Assembly (NCBI GenBank): GCA_902826155.1
Contig: CADEDU010000006.1
Location: 118,600-161,798, forward strand
Length of the DNA: 43,199 bases
From: an uncultured beta proteobacterium
GTDB taxonomy: Bacteria; Pseudomonadota; Gammaproteobacteria; Burkholderiales; SG8-39
Direction: 5' to 3'
Part shown: positions 33,243 through 43,199 of the stretch, piece after piece
Position numbering within the stretch: the first letter of the stretch is position 1
Layout of the letters: the number at the start of each line of letters is the position of its first letter
Program-made: the position numbers and the translations under genes
Notes under the pieces: generated by a model
What the model was told of the DNA's origin: nothing
The model's input: only the letters and a program-made list of their open reading frames with translations
Databases searched by the model: none

Positions 33243-34559
33243 ATGGAAAGCTATCACTACGGATTGCTCGGGTTCCTGATCCTGCTCGGACTGATCGCGG
33301 TGCGCATTCCGATCGCGTTCGCGCTCGCGTTGGTCGGGCTTGGCGGCATGTTGTGGCTGAGCGGGCCGGATGCGACCTTCGCACTCATGGCCAGCCAGAT
33401 GTATTCGTCGGTGGCCAACAACACGCTCACTGCGGTGCCGCTGTTCCTGCTGATGGGGTATTTCGCCTATCACGCCGGATTGACGCGTGCCTGTTTCGAC
33501 ACCGCACGCCTGTGGCTGGCGCGGCTGCCCGGCGGACTGGCGATCGCAACCGTGGCAGGCTGCGCGCTGTTCGGTGCGTGCGCAGGGTCGGGTGTGGCGG
33601 CAGCGGGGGCGATGGGGCGCGTGTCGATTCCGGAGATGCTGCGCTACGGTTACGACCGCAAACTCGCTACGGGTTCGGTTGCTGCGGCAGCAACGCTGGC
33701 GGTGCTGATCCCGCCCAGCATCGTGATGGTGGTCTACGCGATCCTCACCGAAGTCTCGATCGGCCGGCTGCTGATGGCGGGCTATCTGCCTGGCGTGCTA
33801 TCGGCGCTGGTGCTGATGGCGATGATCTGGGTTCGCGTGAAGCGCGATCCGAAGCTCGCGCCGGACGTGCCCTTCGAGATCACCTGGTCGCAGCGAATCG
33901 CGTCGCTCAAGGACGTGTGGGGCATCACCATCCTCATCCTTCTGGTCCTGGGGGGCATCTATTCAGGCTTCGTCACGGCTTCGGAAGCCGCGGCCATTGG
34001 CGCAATCGGGGCATTCGTGCTGATGATCGCCGCCAAGCAGCTGAACAGGGCCACGTTCAAGGACTCGATGCTCGAGACCGCGCGCACCACCGGCATGATC
34101 TTCCTGCTGCTGGTGGGTGCCTCGATCTTCACCGGCTTCATGGCGATCAGCGGCGTGCCGCAGAAGCTCGCCGAGATCATCGTCGAGGGCAAGTTGTCGG
34201 TGGGAATGGTGCTGCTGATCGTGTGCATCGCCTACGTGTTCCTGGGGATGTTCCTCGATTCGATCTCGATGATGCTGCTCACGCTGCCGGTGCTGCTGCC
34301 GGTGCTCAAGCAACTCGACATCAATCTCATCTGGTTCGGCATCATCGTGGTGAAGCTGGTGGAGATCGGCTGCATCACCCCGCCGTTCGGCATCACCGTC
34401 TACGTCGTCAAGGGCGTTGTGGGCAACACCGTGCCGCTCGAGGACGTGTTCCGTGGCATCTGGTGGTTCCTCGCCATGGAGATCCTGACGCTGCTCATCC
34501 TGATCTTCTTCCCGCAGATTTCGTTGATCTTGCCCGACACGATGCTCGGCAAGGGTTGA
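33243..34559 (+). CDS. dctM: TRAP transporter large permease, DctM family
   Basis: This is the 438-residue large membrane subunit with about 12 helices. Typical segments are RIPIAFALALVGLGGMLWL at the N-terminus, ATLAVLIPPSIVMVVYAILTEVSIGRLLMAGYLPG and GIIVVKLVEIGCITPPFGITVYVVKG near the C-terminus, which is the DctM signature for the Na+/substrate path. The ATG follows the dctQ stop by five bases, so the set dctP-dctQ-dctM is complete and in the usual order. There is no terminator hairpin that I can identify after the stop. Confidence 0.92.
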   Translation: MESYHYGLLGFLILLGLIAVRIPIAFALALVGLGGMLWLSGPDATFALMASQMYSSVANNTLTAVPLFLLMGYFAYHAGLTRACFDTARLWLARLPGGLAIATVAGCALFGACAGSGVAAAGAMGRVSIPEMLRYGYDRKLATGSVAAAATLAVLIPPSIVMVVYAILTEVSIGRLLMAGYLPGVLSALVLMAMIWVRVKRDPKLAPDVPFEITWSQRIASLKDVWGITILILLVLGGIYSGFVTASEAAAIGAIGAFVLMIAAKQLNRATFKDSMLETARTTGMIFLLLVGASIFTGFMAISGVPQKLAEIIVEGKLSVGMVLLIVCIAYVFLGMFLDSISMMLLTLPVLLPVLKQLDINLIWFGIIVVKLVEIGCITPPFGITVYVVKGVVGNTVPLEDVFRGIWWFLAMEILTLLILIFFPQISLILPDTMLGKG

Positions 34560-34688
34560 CGCATCGGCGCATAGCCGGCGCTCTTGCCGGCGGCTGTACC
34601 CCGCGACCTGCGGTATTTCAATTGATACGCTGCGCATCCGCTGCCGACGCGGCCGCGTACAGGTGGTGCTCCATCATCGCGCGCCATC

Positions 34689-35636
34689 ATGCTCCCCTCT
34701 CGCTTCCGTTCGCCGCCTTCGCAGCCTCGTTCGTTTCTGCGCTTCGCGCTCCGCCTGCTGTGGGCGCTTGCCACGCTGCTGCTGGTGGGGAGTATCGGCG
34801 TGTACTGGTCGAGTCAGTCCCGCATCGGTCGCCTGTACGACGTGGTGCCCGACAGGTTGTTCGCCGAGCCTGATTCGGTCTCGATCGATCGCGGGCGGCA
34901 TGTCGCCACGATTCGTGGCTGCGTCGAATGCCACGGTACGAACTTGGGCGGACGCATATTCCTCGACGACCCGATGATCGGCCGCTTCGTCGCGGGCAAT
35001 CTGACGGCAGGACGCGGTGGCATTGGAGCGCTGTACTCGGAATCCGATTGGATCCGCGCGATTCGCCACGGAGTGCGTCCGAACGGGCGCGGGTTGCTGG
35101 TGATGCCCTCCGACGAGTACTACCACCTGTCCGATGCCGATCTCGCCTCGCTCGTCGAGTATCTGAAGGGCGTGCCCGCAGTGAACAATGAACTGCCGGC
35201 GAGTCATGTTTCACCAGTCGGCAGGGCGCTGATCACCATCGATCGCGAAATTGCGATCCTGCCGGCGGAGCGCATCGATCATGTCGGGCCGCGTCCGGTA
35301 GCGCCCGCGGTGGGTGCCAGCATCGAGTACGGGCGTTATCTGGCAACGAGTTGCATCGGATGCCACGGCGCAGGGCTGGCCGGGGGTCGCATCCCCGGCG
35401 TGCCGCCCGACTGGCCCGCCGCGAGCAATCTGACGCCGCTTGCAGGCACTGCGCTCGCGCGCTGGAGTCAGGCCGAGTTCGTGCGTGCGCTGCGTAGCGG
35501 CGCAACCCCCGAAGGCCGCAAGCTCGATCAGCGCTACATGCCCTGGCAGGTTCTCGGGCAGATGACCGACGACGAGATGCAGGCGCTGTGGATGTACCTG
35601 CGATCCTTGCCCGGCAAACCGACCGGAACGCGATAG
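34689..35636 (+). CDS. Di-haem c-type cytochrome, membrane-anchored
   Basis: This 315-residue protein has an N-terminal signal-anchor (about 18-38) and two c-type haem sites: CVECH (Cys78, Cys81, His82) and CIGCH (Cys222, Cys225, His226). Distal Met ligands are possible at MPSDEYYHL (about 139) and RYMPWQV near the C-terminus. The domains have the pattern of cytochrome c subunits of alcohol, aldehyde or other dehydrogenases, with the end LWMYLRSLPG typical of such cytochromes. Its partner is unknown. The truncated gene at the end of the window may be a molybdenum-type dehydrogenase but lies 7 kb away. A DUF3574 gene follows after seven bases. Confidence 0.85.
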   Translation: MLPSRFRSPPSQPRSFLRFALRLLWALATLLLVGSIGVYWSSQSRIGRLYDVVPDRLFAEPDSVSIDRGRHVATIRGCVECHGTNLGGRIFLDDPMIGRFVAGNLTAGRGGIGALYSESDWIRAIRHGVRPNGRGLLVMPSDEYYHLSDADLASLVEYLKGVPAVNNELPASHVSPVGRALITIDREIAILPAERIDHVGPRPVAPAVGASIEYGRYLATSCIGCHGAGLAGGRIPGVPPDWPAASNLTPLAGTALARWSQAEFVRALRSGATPEGRKLDQRYMPWQVLGQMTDDEMQALWMYLRSLPGKPTGTR

Positions 35637-35643
35637 GTCGGCC

Positions 35644-36228
35644 ATGAACAAGGTGTCTTCGACCGCCAGCGCTTCGCGGCAAGGCATCGGGCCTCGCCAT
35701 TGCCTTGGACGCGGGGAACAGATAGCTCGCGGGCGCGCCGCAGCCCCACGGCCCGCATCGTGGCCGGGCAAGTCCGCGGTGATCGCCGCGCTCGGCGCGG
35801 TGGCGCTCGGGGCCTTGCTCCCCGATGCCTATGTGCTGGGCGATGCGCATTCCAAGCCGCTCGCATCGACGCTGGAGCGCAGGTGCGTGGGGGTGTCGAG
35901 CGCGACGCGGTTTCAGCGCACCGAGCTGTATCTGGGCCTGACGCGCATCGACGGCAGTGCGATCTCCGATCCGCAGTTCCAGCACTTCGTCGATACCGAA
36001 ATCACGCCGCGATTCAGTGCGGGATTCACGGTGATCGCGGCCAACGGCCAGTTCAAGAACGATCGCGGGCTGATCGTGCGCGAGCCTTCGCGCGTGCTGG
36101 TGCTGTTGTATCCGGCGGACGCGCCTGGTGCGCATGCGGGGATCGAAGCGATCCGCTCGGCGTACAAACTGCGCTTCCAGCAGCAGTCGGTCCTGCGTGT
36201 CGACGACGAATCGTGCGTGTCGTTCTAG
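35644..36228 (+). CDS. DUF3574 domain protein, membrane-anchored or exported
   Basis: This 194-residue protein is conserved but of unknown function. The C-terminal about 110 residues match the DUF3574 pattern: RTELYLGLTRIDGSAISDPQFQHFVDTEITPRFSAGFTVI, then REPSRVLVLLYP, IEAIRSAYKLRFQQQSVLRVDDESCVSF. Near residues 45-65 there is one hydrophobic helix (SAVIAALGAVALGALLP) that can be a signal or anchor. The first 40 residues are Arg/Ala-rich and may not be translated, so the true start is uncertain. It lies seven bases after the cytochrome stop, suggesting one transcript. Confidence 0.68.
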   Translation: MNKVSSTASASRQGIGPRHCLGRGEQIARGRAAAPRPASWPGKSAVIAALGAVALGALLPDAYVLGDAHSKPLASTLERRCVGVSSATRFQRTELYLGLTRIDGSAISDPQFQHFVDTEITPRFSAGFTVIAANGQFKNDRGLIVREPSRVLVLLYPADAPGAHAGIEAIRSAYKLRFQQQSVLRVDDESCVSF

Positions 36229-36347
36229 GGCTGTGGCCCTACGATTGAGCAGTCAGCGCGCGCATCACGCCCGCGAACGCGCACCACACCGCGCTCGCAC
36301 TACGCCCGCCGTGACGAGGCCGTAAAATCGCTCGGCACCTGCAATCG

Positions 36348-36758
36348 ATGAACTGCCCGCCGATGATCGAATACCGCCACAACTATCCGCTCGATCCGGT
36401 CGAAGTCGCGCGTGTATTTGACGCTTCCGGTATTCGCCGTCCCACGAAGGACTTGCCTCGCATCGCGCACATGTTCGCGACTTCGAACCTGGTGTTGTCG
36501 GCGTGGGACGATGGTCGGCTGATCGGCGTTGCGCGTGGGCTCACCGACCACAGCTATTGCTGCTATCTCTCCGATCTGGCGGTGGACCGCGCGTACCAGA
36601 AGCAGGGCGTCGGCCGCGCGTTGCTCGACAAGGTGCGCGCGATATTGGGCGAAGAGGTGTCGCTGATCCTGCTCTCGGCGCCGGAAGCGATGGAGTACTA
36701 CCCGAAGGTCGGCTTTGCCAGGATCGACAACGGCTACGTCATCCGACGCAGCCGTTGA
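36348..36758 (+). CDS. GNAT-family N-acetyltransferase
   Basis: This 136-residue acetyltransferase has the acetyl-CoA loop YQKQGVGRALL (motif Q/R-x-x-G-x-G/A) at about residues 85-95 and the beta-strand YLSDLAVDRAY before it. It ends with the YYPKVGFARID segment. A start at 36348 is used; a start at 36363 (MIEYRH) would remove five residues and better fits family alignments by eye. Substrate unknown. The gene stands alone, convergent with the GST gene 13 bases away. Confidence 0.8.
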   Translation: MNCPPMIEYRHNYPLDPVEVARVFDASGIRRPTKDLPRIAHMFATSNLVLSAWDDGRLIGVARGLTDHSYCCYLSDLAVDRAYQKQGVGRALLDKVRAILGEEVSLILLSAPEAMEYYPKVGFARIDNGYVIRRSR

Positions 36759-36771
36759 GTTCGCGCGGCGA

Positions 36772-37446
36772 TCAGACGGCTTCGAACTTCTTGTCCTTGA
36801 GCGAACCGGCGAAGCCGTAGAAGACCTCGTTCACCTTCGCCCAGTTCGGCATTGCCTTCATGCGGGTGAACCACCGATTCACGTTCGGAAACTGCGAATA
36901 GTCGACGCGCAGGATCTCGCCAAGGCCCACGAACGACGATGCGAAGTAGTCCGCGATCGTGAGCGAGTTGCCGCACAGATGGGTGTTGTTGGCGCCGAGG
37001 ATCTTCTCGTCGAGCACCTTGAACCAGTTGCGCACGTTGTCCTTGGCCCACGCGAGCGTGGCCTGCTGTGCTTCGTCGCTGCGCCGCTGATGCGTCGGGA
37101 AGATCTGCGGATACACCAGCCCGTAAGCCATGTCGCGGCACAGCTGGGTGTTGGTCCAGTCCATCATCTCGTTGACCTTGGCGCGCGCCTGCAGGTCTCT
37201 CGGATAGGTCGGCGAATTGGTCTTGTCGGCCAGGTACTTGAGGATCGCCGAGCTTTCGCTCAGACGGAAGTTGCCTTCTTCCAGCAGCGGCACCAAGCCG
37301 GTGGGATTCTTGCCAAGAAACGCGGGCTGCTTGTGCTCGCCGGTCATCAGATCGACCACGGCGAACTCCGTATCGATCTTGTTCTCCAGGCAGAACAGCA
37401 TGACGGGGCGGCTCGTAGTGGAAACCGGGTGGTAGTAGATCTTCAT
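36772..37446 (-). CDS. Glutathione S-transferase family protein
   Basis: This 224-residue cytosolic GST has an N-terminal thioredoxin-like domain (residues 1-80, MKIYYHPVSTTSRPVMLFCLENK, with Ser/Thr for glutathione at about 9-11, GLVPLLEEGNFRLSESSAILKYLADK). An all-helical C-terminal domain (about 90-215) includes NSLTIADYFASSFVGLGEILRVDYSQFPNVNRWFTRM. The pattern, with Ser not Cys or Tyr at the start, resembles theta-like bacterial GSTs. The ATG at 37446 has an AAGGAGC site. It is divergent from the diguanylate cyclase gene. Confidence 0.85.
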   Translation of the reverse strand: MKIYYHPVSTTSRPVMLFCLENKIDTEFAVVDLMTGEHKQPAFLGKNPTGLVPLLEEGNFRLSESSAILKYLADKTNSPTYPRDLQARAKVNEMMDWTNTQLCRDMAYGLVYPQIFPTHQRRSDEAQQATLAWAKDNVRNWFKVLDEKILGANNTHLCGNSLTIADYFASSFVGLGEILRVDYSQFPNVNRWFTRMKAMPNWAKVNEVFYGFAGSLKDKKFEAV

Positions 37447-37699
37447 TGGGACGGGGCTCCTTGGGAGGGTTTCGCGCACGCGCACAACGCCTGGGAACAG
37501 CAGGCGTGGCGATTGTATCCGTGTGCATTGCTCCGCACTCAAGTCAGGCCGGCGCCAGGATTCACGCGGCATCTGTGGGATGCGGCATCAGGCGAAATGC
37601 GGGCATCTGCGCGCTCTTCGGCGCGATCGCACAGCCGGACCCGACGTCCATGCGGAATTCCCTTGAGGCCTCGCGGCGCCGAAGCGATAAAGCCGGACC

Positions 37700-39103
37700 G
37701 TGTCCCGTACCGCGCTGCGGCAAATGCCCGACACCAACACCAATGATCTGCGTACCGCCGGGGGCGTCGCTGTGAGTGCGCCCGCGGGTGCGGCTGCGCG
37801 CCATGCGCAGTTGGCGCCCGGCAGCGAGCGGGAAGGTGCCGAGGGCACCATGCTCGTGGTGGACGACGATGGAACCTCGCGCGTGATTCTCAGCGCCGTG
37901 GCGCGCCAAGCGGGCTATCGCGTGGTGCAGGCCACCGATGGCGTCGAGGCACTGCAGGCGTTCGGCCAGCATCATCCCGATGTCGTACTGCTGGATGTGA
38001 ACATGCCGCGCATGGACGGATTCGAGACCTGCCAGCAGATTCGACGCATGGCGATCGGACAACACGTGCCGATCATCATGGTCACCGGGATGGATGACCT
38101 CGGTTCGATCAATCACGCCTACGAGTCGGGTGCCACCGACTTCGTGTCCAAGCCGATCAAGGCCGAACTGCTGCGCCATCGGGTGCGCTACGTCCACCGT
38201 TCCAGCAAGACGACCAAAGGCCTGCTGCGCGCGCAGACCCGTCATCGCGCCATCGTCGCCGCGATGCCCGATGCGATGCTGCGGATGGATGCGACCGGGC
38301 GCATCATCGAGTTCGAGAACGAATGGGTCGCCGAGCGGCTCGGGCTGTCGCGGCTGCGATTGGGTCGCCGCGTGCATGACGTACTGAGTGAGCCGCAGGC
38401 GCAGGAGTTCGTGCAAGCGATCGAACGCGCGTTGCGCACCGAGGCGTTGCATCACGCTGAGTTTCGTCTGAGCGGCCCGCGGCAACATTGGGACTACGAG
38501 GCCCGCATTGCGATGAGCGGTCCGGACGAGGTTTTCGTCATCGTGCGCGACATCACCGAGCGCAAAGCGAGTGAGGCGGCGATGCAGCGCCTCGCCTATC
38601 AGGATCCGCTCACCGGCGCGGCCAACCGACAGTCCTTCATGGAAGTGCTGGCGCGCGAGATGGATCGTGCCACCGCCACTGCCACGACGCTGGCCGTGCT
38701 GTTCCTCGACCTGGACGGCTTCAAGGGGGTCAACGACCGCCATGGACATGCCGTGGGCGACCGCGTATTGCGCGGGGCGGTCGAGCGCATCAGGCAGGCA
38801 GTACGGGCCGTCGATCTGGTGGCGCGCCTGGGCGGCGACGAGTTCACCGTGCTGCTGACTGATGCGCATGACCTGCAGCAGGTGCAGACGGTGGCCACGC
38901 GCATCATCGACGCGGTCGGCGCTCCGTTTGCCGTTGATGGATTCCGCTTGAATATCTCGGTCAGTGTCGGCGTCGCCTTGTTTCCTGGAGGCGGCGCCAA
39001 CGACCCCGCTGGCCTCTTGGCCTGCGCCGACGAGGCGATGTACCAGGCCAAGCAGGACGGCAAGAACCGCTATTGGGTGCATCGGCCGCCGGGAGTCCGG
39101 TAG
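37700..39103 (+). CDS. REC-PAS-GGDEF response regulator (diguanylate cyclase)
   Basis: This is a 467-residue signalling protein. The receiver domain is at about 50-170 with Asp99 as phosphorylation site (VVLLDVNMPRMDGF, TG at MVTGMDD, K at SKPIKAE), then a PAS domain at about 185-295 (IVAAMPDAMLRMDATGRIIEFENEW to RDITERKAS), then GGDEF at about 300-460. The active-site GGDEF is at 378-382, and an inhibitory-site RAVD lies five residues before it, so it should make c-di-GMP with product inhibition. The start codon is uncertain: GTG at 37700, ATG at 37724 or ATG at 37850 (right at the REC core). The next gene, 170 bases on, encodes a hybrid kinase, a plausible partner. Confidence 0.85.
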   Translation: MSRTALRQMPDTNTNDLRTAGGVAVSAPAGAAARHAQLAPGSEREGAEGTMLVVDDDGTSRVILSAVARQAGYRVVQATDGVEALQAFGQHHPDVVLLDVNMPRMDGFETCQQIRRMAIGQHVPIIMVTGMDDLGSINHAYESGATDFVSKPIKAELLRHRVRYVHRSSKTTKGLLRAQTRHRAIVAAMPDAMLRMDATGRIIEFENEWVAERLGLSRLRLGRRVHDVLSEPQAQEFVQAIERALRTEALHHAEFRLSGPRQHWDYEARIAMSGPDEVFVIVRDITERKASEAAMQRLAYQDPLTGAANRQSFMEVLAREMDRATATATTLAVLFLDLDGFKGVNDRHGHAVGDRVLRGAVERIRQAVRAVDLVARLGGDEFTVLLTDAHDLQQVQTVATRIIDAVGAPFAVDGFRLNISVSVGVALFPGGGANDPAGLLACADEAMYQAKQDGKNRYWVHRPPGVR

Positions 39104-39273
39104 GCCGGCACCGGAACAGTTCCACAGATCGGCGCGCCATCCCGCGGATTCGATGGCGAACTGGGCACCGCTGTGGTGCCGACCATTGCGTTTGTTGATC
39201 GATCCGGCCGATATCGACTGTGCGGCTTCGAGCGACGCTCGCCCGCGCATTGTCAGCACTCCCCCGATTCGTG

Positions 39274-42972
<3,699 letters not shown>

Positions 42973-43098
42973 ATCGCGCCGGCACTGCTTCGCGCAGACG
43001 CGCTAAGCTCGCTTGCATGCGTGCGCTGAAGTGGCGGCGCGCGCCGACCCGGATCATCCTCCCGCGAGTCGCCCATTCTGGCGGCTGCGTCCGATGGA

Positions 43099-43199
43099 GT
43101 GCGCTCGTTGGAAAGTGTCGATAGTCGCGCTGTACCGTCCCGCCATGCCGTGGGGCAGCCGCTGCAGCGCAAGGAAGATCACCGTCTGCTGCTCGGACA
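43099..43199 (+). CDS. Possible N-terminus of a xanthine dehydrogenase/CoxL-type molybdopterin subunit (3' truncated)
   Basis: The last 100 bases are open in one frame and translate (from a GTG at 43099) to RSLESVDSRAVPSRHAVGQPLQRKEDHRLLLG. The stretch VGQPLQRKEDHRLLLG resembles the beginning of the molybdenum-hydroxylase large subunits, commonly (I/V)G-x-(P/S)-(V/L)-x-R-x-E-D-x-R-(F/L)-L-x-G. The gene runs off the window, so this rests on about 17 residues. The preceding bases hold no good ribosome-binding site; a later GTG at 43150 is an alternative start. Confidence 0.4.
   Translation, partial: MRSLESVDSRAVPSRHAVGQPLQRKEDHRLLLG

Overview
The window is a high-GC bacterial chromosome segment. 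Gene content and order point to a betaproteobacterium, most likely Burkholderiales: a class I PHA synthase cluster with phaB and phaR, the bamD / rluD-pgeF divergon, prfB-lysS, two Bug-type tripartite tricarboxylate (TTT) receptors and several promoters with a perfect TATAAT -10. No rRNA, tRNA, transposase, integrase or CRISPR array was seen. I name the order with moderate confidence and do not propose a genus.

Layout. 1-5.2 kb: the end of a DinG/YoaA-type helicase, a denD-like dehydrogenase, bamD (minus), then the tightly coupled rluD-pgeF-ZIP transporter run, and a small two-helix membrane protein antisense to the ZIP 3' end. 5.2-11.6 kb: the polyhydroxyalkanoate block phaC-phaB-phaR-rimO-bktB. 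It has a promoter/operator candidate in front of phaC, two tandem hairpin repeats in the phaC leader, three successive palindromes between phaB and phaR, and a terminator after bktB. 11.6-17.2 kb: a minus-strand run prfB (with programmed +1 frameshift)-lysS-two EamA transporters, then dsbB and a 390-base gene-free stretch that ends in a strong terminator.

17.2-24.1 kb is catabolic and accessory: a minus-strand Bug receptor plus TauD/TfdA-type dioxygenase; the wreck of a flavin monooxygenase; a plus-strand Bug receptor overlapping a CocE-type hydrolase; a PaaI-type thioesterase; and an NHL-repeat protein. 24.1-28 kb: exported MsrA, an exported SMP-30/gluconolactonase-like protein with an extra N-terminal domain, a lone bufferin-like (DUF2282) small exported protein, and a GloB-type metallo-hydrolase. 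28-34.6 kb: a minus-strand cupin plus Pat-type acyl-CoA synthetase/acetyltransferase, divergent from a complete TRAP transporter (dctP-dctQ-dctM).

34.7-43.2 kb: a di-haem cytochrome c with a DUF3574 protein, a GNAT enzyme, a glutathione S-transferase, then two large signalling proteins: a REC-PAS-GGDEF diguanylate cyclase and an MHYT-PAS hybrid histidine kinase. The window ends inside what may be the start of a molybdopterin-type dehydrogenase large subunit.

The genes worth a second look are the bufferin-like precursor with no modification enzymes nearby, the PhaR-operator-like palindrome over the phaC promoter, the fossil monooxygenase between two Bug operons, and the unexplained dsbB downstream region. 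I did not find a clearly new multi-gene defence or mobile system.
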